A stretch of DNA of 64,000 nt from Oscillospiraceae bacterium (lineage in GTDB: Bacteria; Bacillota; Clostridia; Oscillospirales; Oscillospiraceae): the NCBI GenBank assembly GCA_015067885.1, contig SVLO01000008.1:1-64000 (forward strand), read 5' to 3'. Below are positions 47,519 to 57,307 of the stretch, piece by piece; the stretch's first letter is position 1, and each line of letters begins with the position of its first letter. The notes below the pieces were generated by a model. The model was given only the letters and a program-made list of their open reading frames with translations. It ran no database searches and was not told the DNA's origin. Made by a program: the position numbers and the translations under genes.

Positions 47519-48315
47519 TATTTGGGTTGCAGCTTTTTTCGGTATTGCAGTGGGGAGCAGCCTACCTCCAGCTTGAAGGCCCGGCAGAAGTAGGAGGTAC
47601 TGCTGAAGCCGCAGCGGTCGCTGATCTCGGTGATGGGGGAGGCGGTCTTTTCCAGCTCGCCCTTGGCCAGGATGATGCGGGTCTGCAGAATGTACTTCAT
47701 CACCGAGGTGCCGGTATGCTCCTTGAACCGGCGGCAGAAGTAGTATTTGCTGATGCCGACGGCCTGACAGATGTTGTCGATGTCCAGGTCGGCGGAGATA
47801 TGCTCGTTGATGTACTTGATGGCCCGGCCCATGAAGCCGCCGGCGGTGGCGGTGCTGTCCGTGGTGTAGCGGTTGAGCAGATAGACCAACTGCAGCAGGC
47901 AGGACAGCAGGATGGGCTCCCGATCCTCCCGGTCGATGCCGGTAGACACCTGCTCGAAAATTTGGTCCACCATGGGCCGCTGTTCCGGGGGGATCTCGGC
48001 ATAGACCAGGGACTTGGCGAAAAAGTCCTTGTACTTCGGATTCTTGCCCAAAAGGTCGAAGATTTTGGAGAAGATGGGGGAGGAAATCGTCAGCTTGGTG
48101 CGGTCATACTCCTCGGGTACGTCGGGCATGGTGTAGTGGTAGGTGCCGGCGGGGAGAAAGGCCAGGGCGCCGGGTTTGATGGGCAGCACCTTTTCCCCGG
48201 TGACGAGGCTGCCGCCATCAGAGTAAAAGTAAATGAACAGGTTCCATTTGGGTGCGTGCCAGGTTTTGTAATGCGGGTCCTTGCCGATGTCGTGCGGATA
48301 AAAGGCGGTTTTCAT
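47518..48315 (-). CDS. AraC family transcriptional regulator
   Basis: Cupin N-terminus and C-terminal HTH 'NICQAVGISKYYFCRRFKEHTGTSVMKYILQTRI...ISDRCGFSSTSYFCRAFKLEVGCSPLQYR'; ATG at 48315. Confidence 0.92.
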   Translation of the reverse strand: MKTAFYPHDIGKDPHYKTWHAPKWNLFIYFYSDGGSLVTGEKVLPIKPGALAFLPAGTYHYTMPDVPEEYDRTKLTISSPIFSKIFDLLGKNPKYKDFFAKSLVYAEIPPEQRPMVDQIFEQVSTGIDREDREPILLSCLLQLVYLLNRYTTDSTATAGGFMGRAIKYINEHISADLDIDNICQAVGISKYYFCRRFKEHTGTSVMKYILQTRIILAKGELEKTASPITEISDRCGFSSTSYFCRAFKLEVGCSPLQYRKKLQPK

Positions 48316-48452
48316 ACGTATCACCCCGACACATTGTACCACATTTTATGAAAAAAGCAACAGGAGTAAAAAATAGGGCAATAATAATCTATTTTTCAGA
48401 GGGATGTAATGCTAAAATACAACTATAAAATTAGCGAGGAAGGGGGAGGACG

Positions 48453-49382
48453 GTGAAGATCCTGACGCTGGACGTGGGTGGTACCGCGGTGAAAGCGGCG
48501 CTGCTGGACGAGGAAAATCGGCTCTCGGATGTGCGTGAATTTCCCTCCCAGCCGGGGCCAGCCCCGGTGCTGGTGCAGCACGCCCTCAATGCGGCGGGGG
48601 CCTATGACGACTACGATGTGCTGGCCGTGTCCATGACTGGGCAGATCGACCACGCCACCCAAACCGTACTCTTTCGCAGTACTCTGCAGCCGGGGGAGAA
48701 GCCGGAATACCCGGTGGGAGAGGTGCTGCGCCAAGACGTTGGAAAGCCGGTCTACGTGCTGAACGATGCCAACGCCGCCACTTTGGGCGAGGGCTGTTTC
48801 GGCGCAGCCAGGGGCTGCCGCAACTTCCTGTGCCTGACCTACGGCACCGGTGTGGGCGGCGGCATCGTGCTGGATGGCAATTTGCTGACCGGCCATCGGG
48901 GCATTGCCGGGGAAATCGGCTACATGGTCACCCACGTGGGCGGACTGGACGGCAAGTACGACCAAAGGGGCGCCTATCAGCAGTACGCCTCCACCACCGC
49001 CCTGGTGCGGGAGGGGAGGAGGGTCGTCCCTGAACTGGAAAACGCCCGGCAGCTCTTTGACTGGCTGCCCACAGCGCCCGCCCTTCAAAGAGTTGTGGAC
49101 AACTGGGTGGACGAAATCGTGGAGGGCCTGCGCAGCCTGACCTACATCTTCGACCCGGAGTGCTTTGTGCTGGGCGGCGGCGTGATGGAGCGCGAGGACG
49201 TGCTGGAGCAGGTGCGAAAGCGTTACTACGGCTACGCAAGTCCCTTTATGAAGGGCGTGGAGCTGGTCCGGGCGCAGCTTGGCAATCGGGCCGGTATGTA
49301 CGGCGCGGCGGCCTTCGCCCGCTGGGCCATGGCGCACTCTGACGATACCAAACGAATTGGCTGTTTTATCAGCGAGAAATAA
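48453..49382 (+). CDS. ROK family protein (probable N-acetylmannosamine/sugar kinase)
   Basis: 'ILTLDVGGTAVKAALLDEE', 'VLNDANAATLGEGCFGAARGCRNFLCLTYGTGVGGGIVLDG'; first gene of a nan/nag operon. Confidence 0.9.
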   Translation: MKILTLDVGGTAVKAALLDEENRLSDVREFPSQPGPAPVLVQHALNAAGAYDDYDVLAVSMTGQIDHATQTVLFRSTLQPGEKPEYPVGEVLRQDVGKPVYVLNDANAATLGEGCFGAARGCRNFLCLTYGTGVGGGIVLDGNLLTGHRGIAGEIGYMVTHVGGLDGKYDQRGAYQQYASTTALVREGRRVVPELENARQLFDWLPTAPALQRVVDNWVDEIVEGLRSLTYIFDPECFVLGGGVMEREDVLEQVRKRYYGYASPFMKGVELVRAQLGNRAGMYGAAAFARWAMAHSDDTKRIGCFISEK

Positions 49383-49398
49383 GGAGTGGGTGAGTGAA

Positions 49399-50088
49399 AT
49401 GAACAAGGAACAGATTTTTGAGGCGATCAAGGGCGGCTTGATCGTATCCTGCCAGGCCCTGCCCGACGAGCCGCTGCACAGCAGCTTCATCATGGGCCGT
49501 ATGGCCTACGCCGCCAAGCTGGGCGGCGCGGTAGGTATCCGCTGCAACTCCGTGGAGGATATTAAAGAAATCAAAACCACGGTGGATCTGCCCCTCATCG
49601 GCCTGATCAAGCAGGACTATGAGGGCTGCAAGGTGCGCATCACCCCCACCATGAACGAGGTGGACGCCCTGGCCCAGGTTGGCGTGGATATCATCGCCAT
49701 GGATGCAACCAACCGGCCCCGACCCGACGGACGCAGCATTGCCGAAACCTTCCCCGAGGTGCGGGCCAAGTACCCCGACCAGTTGTTTATGGCCGACTGC
49801 GCCACCTACGAGGAGGCGGTGCAGGCCCAGGCGCTGGGCTTTGACCTGGTGGGTACCACCATGAACGGCTACACCGACGATACCCGCCACACGCCGCCCC
49901 CCAACTTCGATTTTATGCGTAAGCTGGCGGAAAACCTGACCATCCCCGTGGTGGCGGAGGGCGGCATTTTCTCCCCAGAGCAGCTCCGCACGGCCATGGA
50001 CCAGGGGGTCCACGCCTGTGTGGTGGGCTCCGCCATCACCCGTCCCATGAAGATCACCCAGCGCTACGTCAAGGCGCTTGAAAAGTGA
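49399..50088 (+). CDS. nanE: N-acetylmannosamine-6-phosphate 2-epimerase
   Basis: 'GGLIVSCQALPDEPLHSS', 'LIGLIKQDYEGCKVRITPT', 'DIIAMDATNRPRPDG', 'VVAEGGIFSPEQ'. Confidence 0.95.
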   Translation: MNKEQIFEAIKGGLIVSCQALPDEPLHSSFIMGRMAYAAKLGGAVGIRCNSVEDIKEIKTTVDLPLIGLIKQDYEGCKVRITPTMNEVDALAQVGVDIIAMDATNRPRPDGRSIAETFPEVRAKYPDQLFMADCATYEEAVQAQALGFDLVGTTMNGYTDDTRHTPPPNFDFMRKLAENLTIPVVAEGGIFSPEQLRTAMDQGVHACVVGSAITRPMKITQRYVKALEK

Positions 50089-50105
50089 GAAAAGAGGTAC
50101 ATAAC

Positions 50106-51017
50106 ATGGCTGTTGATAAGAAGTTTACCGGTGTTTTTCCTGCGTTCTACGCCTGCTACGACGATAAGGGCGACATCTCCCGGGACCGCGCGTCCAAACT
50201 GGCGGATTTCTACGCCGGGGTGGGGGTCAAGGGCCTGTACGTAACCGGAAGCTCCGGCGAGTGCGTGTTCCACAACGTGGACGAGCGTAAGGCCACCCTG
50301 GAGGCCGTTGTGGAGGCGGTGGGAGACAAGATGACCGTCATCGCCCACATTGCCGCACCCTCCACCCGGGACAGCATCGAGCTGGCCCGCCACGCCGAGA
50401 AGCTGGGTGTGGACGCCATCGCCATGGTACCCGGTTTCTACTACGGCCTGAAGGTACCCGTGGTGCGCAAGTACTGGTGCGACGTGCTGGAGGCCACCGA
50501 CAACGTCCCCCTGTTCATCTACAACATTCCCGGCACCACCAACGGCTTTAATCTGCCGGTGGAGCTGCTGCAGGAGATGCTGGCCACCGGCCGTGTGGCC
50601 GGTGTGAAGAACTCCTCCGGCTCCGTGCAGGACATTTTGAAGTTCCGCATGGCCGGCGGCGAGGATATGGCCATCTTTAACGGCCCCGACGAACAGTATG
50701 TGGCCGGCCGCATGATGGGCGCCTCCGGCGGCATCGGTGGCACCTACGGCTATATGCCCGAGGCGTTTTTGAAGCTGGACGCCCTGGTCAACGCCGGCCA
50801 GATGGAGAAGGCGGCCCAACTGCAGAAGGAGATCACCGCCATCATCTACGACACCCTGAAAATCGGCTCTCTGTACGCCGCGGCCAAGGGTGTGCTGCGG
50901 CTGCGTGGCCAGGAGCTGGGCGGCGTGCGCGCCCCCTTCCTGAACCTGAAGGATGGCGACGAGGCGGCCGTACAGGACATCCACGAGAAGATCCAGGCGC
51001 TGCTGGCGCGCTGGTAA
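50106..51017 (+). CDS. nanA: N-acetylneuraminate lyase / DapA-family aldolase
   Basis: 'GVKGLYVTGSSGECVFHNVDERK', 'FIYNIPGTTNGFNLPVELLQEML', 'VAGVKNSSG'; operon context. Confidence 0.88.
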   Translation: MAVDKKFTGVFPAFYACYDDKGDISRDRASKLADFYAGVGVKGLYVTGSSGECVFHNVDERKATLEAVVEAVGDKMTVIAHIAAPSTRDSIELARHAEKLGVDAIAMVPGFYYGLKVPVVRKYWCDVLEATDNVPLFIYNIPGTTNGFNLPVELLQEMLATGRVAGVKNSSGSVQDILKFRMAGGEDMAIFNGPDEQYVAGRMMGASGGIGGTYGYMPEAFLKLDALVNAGQMEKAAQLQKEITAIIYDTLKIGSLYAAAKGVLRLRGQELGGVRAPFLNLKDGDEAAVQDIHEKIQALLARW

Positions 51018-51052
51018 AAGCATAACACGTTGCGGGAAGGAGGAATGATGGG

Positions 51053-52150
51053 ATGAAGATTTTTGGCGGAAGTGTGTTCGGCACCGACCACAAAATGCAC
51101 GATACGGATTTGTGCTTTGAAAACGGCATAATTACCGAAACGTCGAGCGGTGGCGAGTTTGACGCCACCGGCTGCTACGTGCTGCCCGGTCTGATCGACA
51201 CCCACATTCACGGCACCAGCGGCGTGTGTTTTTACTGGTCCAAAGACAGCGTGACCCCCGCCCTGGACTGGCTGACCCGCCATGGCGTGACGGGTATCCT
51301 GCCCACCACCTGCAGCGAGACTGTGGAAGAACTGGAGCAGGACCTTGCCCACCTGACTTCCACCGGAGATGAGCGGATCTTGGGTGTTCACGCCGAGGGA
51401 CCCTTCATCAACCCGGAGAAGGCGGGGGGTATGCGGAAAAACCGCATCCAACTGCCGGATACGGAACTGGTGGAAAAAATGTACCGCGCCGCCCGCGGCA
51501 AGCTGAAAACCATGACCATGGCCCCGGAGATGGAGGGGGCAGATGAAGTAATTGACACCTGCAACCGACTGGGTATCCATGTGTCCATGGGCCACAGCGC
51601 CGCCACGTATGAGCAGGCCAAGCACGCCGTGGACCGGGGGGCAAGCCGCCTGACCCATACCTTCAACGCCATGAATGGCTTTAACCACCGCAACCCCGGC
51701 CTGCTGGGTTTGGGTCTGGACGACGAGCGGGTCATGTGCGAGCTGATCTGCGACCTGTACCACGTGGCCGCCCCGGCCATCCGTGTGGTGATGCGGGCCA
51801 AGGGGTCCCAGGGAGTGACCATGGTCAGCGACGGGTCTATGTTCTGTGGTTTGCCGGACGGAGAGTACGACGTGGGGGACCGCGTGGTCTACGTGAAAGA
51901 CGGACTTTGCACCCTGGCGGACGGCACCATTTCCGCCAGCTCCAAATGCTTGAGCGATGGGGCCAAAAACCTGTTCCAAATGGGCGTTTCCCCGGCGGAC
52001 ATCGCCATCATGGCGGCGGTCAATCCCGCCCGGGCCTGCGGCTGCGCCGACCGGGGAGAACTGGAAGTGGGCCGCCGGGCCGACGTGGTGGTGTTTGACC
52101 GAAACTTCGACGTGAAAGCCGTGTTCCTCAAGGGCGAACGTATGGTATAA
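51053..52150 (+). CDS. nagA: N-acetylglucosamine-6-phosphate deacetylase
   Basis: 'VLPGLIDTHIHGTSG', 'GVHAEGPFINPEKAGGM', 'SMGHSAATYEQAKHAVDRGASRLTHTFNAMNGFNHRNPGLLG'. Confidence 0.95.
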   Translation: MKIFGGSVFGTDHKMHDTDLCFENGIITETSSGGEFDATGCYVLPGLIDTHIHGTSGVCFYWSKDSVTPALDWLTRHGVTGILPTTCSETVEELEQDLAHLTSTGDERILGVHAEGPFINPEKAGGMRKNRIQLPDTELVEKMYRAARGKLKTMTMAPEMEGADEVIDTCNRLGIHVSMGHSAATYEQAKHAVDRGASRLTHTFNAMNGFNHRNPGLLGLGLDDERVMCELICDLYHVAAPAIRVVMRAKGSQGVTMVSDGSMFCGLPDGEYDVGDRVVYVKDGLCTLADGTISASSKCLSDGAKNLFQMGVSPADIAIMAAVNPARACGCADRGELEVGRRADVVVFDRNFDVKAVFLKGERMV

Positions 52151-52180
52151 CTGAAAAGTGAATATCCTTTACAATGATTG

Positions 52181-52216
52181 AAGAACAGCCGCTCCAACCC
52201 TTGGAGCGGCTGTTCT
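52181..52216. terminator. Intrinsic terminator
   Basis: GAACAGCCGCTCCAACCCTTGGAGCGGCTGTTCTTC. Confidence 0.8.
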
Positions 52217-52272
52217 TCTTGCGGGATAGCATAACCTTGCGCCGGGGGGAATACAGTTGGGGTAAAGGGGGA

Positions 52273-53181
52273 ATGGACATGCGTGTGCGAATGGGACGCG
52301 GTGGAGCGCCTTCGGCAAAAAAATCTCAGAAAGAGCGGGGGCGGGCCGGGGGACGGCAACTGCTGCAGTTGGTGGCCTGCGTAGTGCTGTTTTTGACGGT
52401 TTTTATCGGGAAAGGGGTACTTCCGGAGGAGATGGCACAGGTTGGCCCCCAACTGTTGGGCGTGCTTCGTGCCAATACGGATTTTCGTGGTGCCTTTGCC
52501 GCCCTGGGCAGTACTATGGCGGAGGGGGAACCGGTGCTGGACGGCTTGGAGCAATTTTGCGCGACGGTTATCGGGGTGCAGGAGCAGTCGATGGGTGAGG
52601 GCGAAGATGAGCCGGTGCAGGTGCTGCAGCCGGAGCCGGTGAGGGTGGAGGAGCCGGAACCCCAGCCGCAGAGCGACCCGGAGCCGCCGCCCCAATATCA
52701 GGTGGGTGATGTCGTGCAGACCATTGCGGTGGAGGGACAGGCGCTCCCGGAGCGGTACACCTACGATAAGCTCTATTTGGGTGAGATGGAGACGGCGGAG
52801 CCTGTGGCGGGTACCCTGACCTCCGCCTTTGGTTACCGGGACCATCCCACCATCGGCACCTACGCGGTCCACGGCGGCGTGGACATTGGGGCGGCAAAGG
52901 GGACTGCCGTGCGGGCCTTTGCCGACGGGACAGTGGAGTTTGTGGGGGAGAGCGAGGATTTCGGCCTTTATCTGCAGCTCAGGCATGAAAATGATGTATC
53001 GACTTTTTATTCCCATTGTGAAAGTATTTCTGTCAAAAAAGGTGAATTGATAAAAGCGGGGCAACAGGTGGCAAAAGTCGGTTCTACCGGCAAATCCACC
53101 GGACCCCACCTGCACTTTGAGGTGCGCCTGGGGGAGGTGCGCCTTGACCCTATGCACTACATCACGCTGCGGGAGGGGTAA
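52273..53181 (+). CDS. M23 family metallopeptidase (SpoIVFA-like)
   Basis: N-terminal TM, E/P-rich linker, LytM domain 'HGGVDIGAAKGTAVRA' and 'GPHLHFEVRLG'; adjacent to an M50 protease. Confidence 0.85.
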   Translation: MDMRVRMGRGGAPSAKKSQKERGRAGGRQLLQLVACVVLFLTVFIGKGVLPEEMAQVGPQLLGVLRANTDFRGAFAALGSTMAEGEPVLDGLEQFCATVIGVQEQSMGEGEDEPVQVLQPEPVRVEEPEPQPQSDPEPPPQYQVGDVVQTIAVEGQALPERYTYDKLYLGEMETAEPVAGTLTSAFGYRDHPTIGTYAVHGGVDIGAAKGTAVRAFADGTVEFVGESEDFGLYLQLRHENDVSTFYSHCESISVKKGELIKAGQQVAKVGSTGKSTGPHLHFEVRLGEVRLDPMHYITLREG

Positions 53182-53826
53182 ATGCTGCGCTGGGGCAGGG
53201 TGGAGGTCACCGGCGGCTTTTTGCTGCTGATGGCCTGGCTGAATTATTGTGACACCCAGGGGCTGCTGCCGCTGGGTGTTTGTGCTGCTGTGGCCCACGA
53301 GGCGGGACACTGGCTGGCTATCCGCCTGTGGGGCGGTCGTATGGGGCGGCTGCGCCTGTCTGCGGTGGGGGCGCAAATGCAGATGGTTGGTATATTGTCC
53401 TATCCGGCGGAGCTGTGCTGCGCCCTGGCCGGGCCGGCGGTCAACTTTTTGCTTGGGTACGGTGCGGCACGACTTGGCTGGCTGGTGTTTGCGGGGATGA
53501 ATTTGGCGCTGGGGATGTTTAATCTGCTGCCCATTGGAGCGCTGGACGGTGGTCGGGTGTTGCGCTGTGTCTTGGCCATAGCAGGCCGCCCGGACAGCGC
53601 AATGCAGGTGCAGATGTGGTTGGACAGGGTGCTGGCCATGCTTCTCTCCGCCTTAGGCATTACAATTGCCGGCAAGGGGGGAGGGCTTATGCTGAGTATG
53701 ATCGGCGGTTGGGTTTTGCTTTCCTCCTTGAAGATCTGGGCGGAAAAATGGCGGAAAAAGGTCTTGTCAAGGGGACTCATAACAGGTAAAATGGTCTGTA
53801 CCGATACTTACAGATTGGATGCGTGA
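53182..53826 (+). CDS. M50 family site-2 protease (SpoIVFB-like)
   Basis: HExxH in TM context 'AAVAHEAGHWLAIRLWGG' and 'LPIGALDGGRVLRC'; abuts the SpoIVFA-like gene. Confidence 0.9.
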   Translation: MLRWGRVEVTGGFLLLMAWLNYCDTQGLLPLGVCAAVAHEAGHWLAIRLWGGRMGRLRLSAVGAQMQMVGILSYPAELCCALAGPAVNFLLGYGAARLGWLVFAGMNLALGMFNLLPIGALDGGRVLRCVLAIAGRPDSAMQVQMWLDRVLAMLLSALGITIAGKGGGLMLSMIGGWVLLSSLKIWAEKWRKKVLSRGLITGKMVCTDTYRLDA

Positions 53827-53830
53827 AACC

Positions 53831-55669
53831 ATGAATCAAACGCTGGAGCGAATTCTGCCCAAAGTACAAAAGCCCGCCCGCTACACCGGCGGAGAATATA
53901 ACGCCGTGGTCAAGGACGCCGCCAAGGTAGACCTGCGCTACGCCCTGTGCTTTCCCGATACCTACGAGATCGGTATGTCCAATTTGGGCTGCCGCATTTT
54001 GTACGGCCTGATGAACGAGCGTGCCGATATTTGGTGCGAGCGTGTCTATGCCCCCTGGACCGACATGGAGGAGCAGATGCGCCAGGAAGGTGTATCCCTC
54101 TATGGTCTGGAGAGCGGCGACCCCATCGACCGGTTTGACATCATCGGCTTCTCCCTGGGCTATGAGATGGCCTATACCAACGTGCTGAATATGCTGGACC
54201 TGGCGGGCCTTGCCCTGCGCAGCGAGGACCGCTGCGGCCTGACCCCGCTGGTGGTGGCCGGTGGCACCTGCTGCTATAACCCGGAACCCCTTGCGCCCTT
54301 CGTGGACTTCTTCGTCCTGGGCGAGGGGGAGGAGGTCACCCTGGAGTACATCGACCTGTATAAAAAGGCCCGGGATGAGGATTGGACAAAGGAAGAATTC
54401 CTGCAAAAGGCGGCCCAAATCCCCGGTATCTATGTACCATCCCTGTACGACGTGACCTACAACGAGGACGGTACCGTTGCCGCCATCACCCCGGAGGAGG
54501 GGGTTCCCGCCACCGTGACCAAGCGGGTGGTGGAGGATATGACCAATGCTTACTTCCCGGTGAAGACCATCATTCCTTCCACCGAGATCGTCCACGACCG
54601 GGTCATGCTGGAGCTGTTCCGCGGCTGTATCCGCGGCTGCCGATTCTGTCAGGCGGGGTATGCCTACCGCCCCGTGCGCTGCCGGGACGCCAAGAAGTTG
54701 GCCGAGATGGGCAAGGAGTCCTGTCACGACTCCGGCTACCAGGAAATGACCCTGTCCAGCCTGTCCTCCACCGACTATCCCGGTCTGGTGGACCTGTGCG
54801 ACGACCTGCTGGACTACTGCCAGCCCCGGAATATCAGTTTGTCCCTGCCCTCCATGCGTGCCGATACCTTCTCCATGAACCTGATGGAGCGGCTGCAGAA
54901 GGTGCGCAAGGGTGGCCTGACCTTCGCCCCGGAGGCCGGCACCCAGCGGCTGCGGGACGCCATCAACAAGAACCTGCGGGAGGAGGATTTGCTCCAATCC
55001 GTCCGCACCGCCTTCTCCGGCGGCTGGAACGGCGTGAAGCTGTACTTCATGCTGGGTCTGCCCACCGAAACGGACGAGGACGTGCTGGGCATCGCGGACC
55101 TGGCCCGCAAGGTGTATTTCGCGTGGAAGGAGTGCGCCCCCAACAAGGCCCGGGGCGTGCGCATCACCGTGTCCACCTCCTGGTTCGTGCCAAAGCCCCA
55201 CACCGCCTTCCAGTGGGAGGCGCAGATCCCCGTGGAGGAGTATCAGCGCCGGGTCAATCTGCTGCGGGACGCCCTGAAGCGGGACAAGTCCATCACCTAC
55301 AACTGGCATGACCCGGAAACCAGTTATATGGAGGCCGTCTTTTCCCGTGGCGACCGTCGCCTGGCCGACGTGATCGAGTGGGCCTGGGAGCATGGTGCCA
55401 AGTTCGACTCCTGGAGCGAGCATTTTGACTTCCAGCGCTGGATGGACGCCCTGGCCGCCTGTGGCTTGAGCGGAGATTTCTACGCCCACCGGGTGCGGGA
55501 AAAGGACGAGGTGTTCCCCTGGTCCGTACCCAGCGTGGGTGTCAGCCGCCAGTTCCTGTGGCATGAGCGGGAGCTGTGCTATCAATCCGTCACCACGCCG
55601 GACTGCCGCACCCGCTGCGCCGGCTGCGGCGCCAACAAGTTCCTGGAGGGAGGTGTGTGCAATGGCTGA
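53831..55669 (+). CDS. TIGR03960 family B12-binding radical SAM protein
   Basis: 'RYTGGEYNAVVKD', 'CFPDTYEIGMSNLG', 'RGCIRGCRFCQAGYAYRPVR', 'SLPSMRADTFSMNLM'. Confidence 0.94.
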   Translation: MNQTLERILPKVQKPARYTGGEYNAVVKDAAKVDLRYALCFPDTYEIGMSNLGCRILYGLMNERADIWCERVYAPWTDMEEQMRQEGVSLYGLESGDPIDRFDIIGFSLGYEMAYTNVLNMLDLAGLALRSEDRCGLTPLVVAGGTCCYNPEPLAPFVDFFVLGEGEEVTLEYIDLYKKARDEDWTKEEFLQKAAQIPGIYVPSLYDVTYNEDGTVAAITPEEGVPATVTKRVVEDMTNAYFPVKTIIPSTEIVHDRVMLELFRGCIRGCRFCQAGYAYRPVRCRDAKKLAEMGKESCHDSGYQEMTLSSLSSTDYPGLVDLCDDLLDYCQPRNISLSLPSMRADTFSMNLMERLQKVRKGGLTFAPEAGTQRLRDAINKNLREEDLLQSVRTAFSGGWNGVKLYFMLGLPTETDEDVLGIADLARKVYFAWKECAPNKARGVRITVSTSWFVPKPHTAFQWEAQIPVEEYQRRVNLLRDALKRDKSITYNWHDPETSYMEAVFSRGDRRLADVIEWAWEHGAKFDSWSEHFDFQRWMDALAACGLSGDFYAHRVREKDEVFPWSVPSVGVSRQFLWHERELCYQSVTTPDCRTRCAGCGANKFLEGGVCNG

Positions 55670-56330
55670 GCATCGTCTGCTGTTTTCCAAGACCGGCCGG
55701 GCCCGGTACATTTCCCACCTTGACCTGATGCGCACCTTCCAGCGGGCCTTTTTCCGGGCCGACATCCCCATCAAACACACCGAGGGGTTCAACCCCCACG
55801 CCTTTGTGTCCATTGCGCTGCCCCTGTCCGTGGGCTTTTCCAGCGAGTGCGAGATTTTGGAGTTCGGTCTGCTGGACGGAGTGGGGGAGGAGGACGTCCC
55901 CGCCCGGCTCAATGCCGCCCTGCCCGAGGGTATCACCATCCACAAGTGTTACAAAGCGGAACGACCCATCAAGCACCTGACCCACTTGAACTACATCATC
56001 ACCTTTACTTATGAGATGGGCGCCCCCTTCGGCGTGGAAAACGCCATGAAACAGTTGCTGAGTCGGGAGAGCGTGGTGGTACGCAAGAAGTCCAAGAAGG
56101 CCAAGGCCGGCTTCACCGAGGTGGACCTCATTCCCCTTATCAAAAGCTGGAACGTGGAGGGGCGGCGGGATACCTTGGTCATCGATGTGGTGCTGGCTGC
56201 CCAAAACCCCGGCCTGAACCCGGAACTTATCCGTGCCGCCTTCTGTGAGGAATTCCCTGAATTTGCTCCGGATTTCGTGTCCTTCCACCGCAAAAAAGCG
56301 CTGGACGCGGAGGGTGAGCTTTTCCTTTGA
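55662..56330 (+). CDS. TIGR03936 family radical SAM-associated protein (DUF2344)
   Basis: 'LLFSKTGRARYISHLDLMRTFQRAFFRADIPIKHTEGFNPHAFVSIALPLSVGFSSECEI'. Confidence 0.94.
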   Translation: MAEHRLLFSKTGRARYISHLDLMRTFQRAFFRADIPIKHTEGFNPHAFVSIALPLSVGFSSECEILEFGLLDGVGEEDVPARLNAALPEGITIHKCYKAERPIKHLTHLNYIITFTYEMGAPFGVENAMKQLLSRESVVVRKKSKKAKAGFTEVDLIPLIKSWNVEGRRDTLVIDVVLAAQNPGLNPELIRAAFCEEFPEFAPDFVSFHRKKALDAEGELFL

Positions 56331-56359
56331 AAAAATAAGGAAAAAAGATGAAAAAAAGC

Positions 56360-56388
56360 TTGCAAATCGGAAATAACTATGCTAAAAT
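56360..56388 (+). promoter_or_regulatory. Promoter of rpsB
   Basis: TTGCAA - 17 nt - TAAAAT. Confidence 0.75.
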
Positions 56389-56418
56389 ATCCGAGCATTA
56401 CGCATGGAATGGGATTTT

Positions 56419-56450
56419 CTGCCGGTTGCCCGACTGCCTCGGGTTGGCAG
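56419..56450 (+). promoter_or_regulatory. Structured 5' leader hairpin upstream of rpsB (candidate S2 autoregulatory leader)
   Basis: CTGCC-GGTTG-CCCGA-CTGCC-TCGGG-TT-GGCAG: two paired segments with an internal loop, within a ~108-nt predicted leader. Confidence 0.5.
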
Positions 56451-56502
56451 GGGAGATGAACATTCCAGAGGTAAAAAAACAATTTTAGGAGGAAACAAAA
56501 TT

Positions 56503-57228
56503 ATGGCAGTCGTATCTATGAAGCAGCTGCTGGAGGCCGGCGTTCACTTCGGCCACCAGACCCGTCGGTGGAACCCCAAGATGGCCACCTACATCTACAC
56601 CGAGCGCAATGGTATCTATATCATTGACCTGCAGAAGACCGTGAAGAAGCTGGAAGAGGCTTACAGCTTCGTGCGCGAGCTGGGCGCCAACGATCAGACC
56701 ATCCTGTTCGTCGGCACCAAGAAGCAGGCTCAGGACGCCATCAAGGAAGAGGCCGAGCGCGTCGGTATGTACTGGGTCAACGCCCGCTGGCTGGGCGGTA
56801 TGCTCACCAACTTCAAGACCATGCGTGGCCGCGTGGACCGTCTGAACCAGCTGAAGAAGATGCAGGAGGACGGCACCTTCGACATGCTGCCCAAGAAGGA
56901 AGTCATCAAGCACATGGGCGAGATCGCCAAGCTGGAGAAGTACCTGGGCGGCGTGACCGAGATGCGCAAGCTGCCCGGCGCCCTGTTCGTCGTTGACCCC
57001 CGCAAGGAGCGCAACGCCATCAACGAGGCCCGCAAGCTGAACATCCCCATCGTGGCTATCGTCGACACCAACTGCGACCCCGACGAGATCGACTACGTCA
57101 TTCCCGGCAATGATGACGCTATCCGCGCCATCAAGCTGATCGCTTCTGTCATGGCCAACGCCATCCAGGAGGGCAAGCAGGGCGTGGACAACGCTCCCGC
57201 TGCCGAGGCTGAGGCTGCTGCCGAGTAA
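56503..57228 (+). CDS. rpsB: 30S ribosomal protein S2
   Basis: '[49 protein letters not shown]'. Confidence 0.98.
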   Translation: MAVVSMKQLLEAGVHFGHQTRRWNPKMATYIYTERNGIYIIDLQKTVKKLEEAYSFVRELGANDQTILFVGTKKQAQDAIKEEAERVGMYWVNARWLGGMLTNFKTMRGRVDRLNQLKKMQEDGTFDMLPKKEVIKHMGEIAKLEKYLGGVTEMRKLPGALFVVDPRKERNAINEARKLNIPIVAIVDTNCDPDEIDYVIPGNDDAIRAIKLIASVMANAIQEGKQGVDNAPAAEAEAAAE

Positions 57229-57307
57229 TCAGGCGCACAGTATGGACGCCCGCCGAATTGGGCGGGCGTTCATTTATTTACTAATGAATTTATGGAGGTA
57301 ATTTACT

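Noticed and set aside
53777-55945. 722-aa antisense ORF opposite the radical SAM gene
   Set aside because: Shadow ORF; the sense frame has the CxxxCxxC radical SAM motif.
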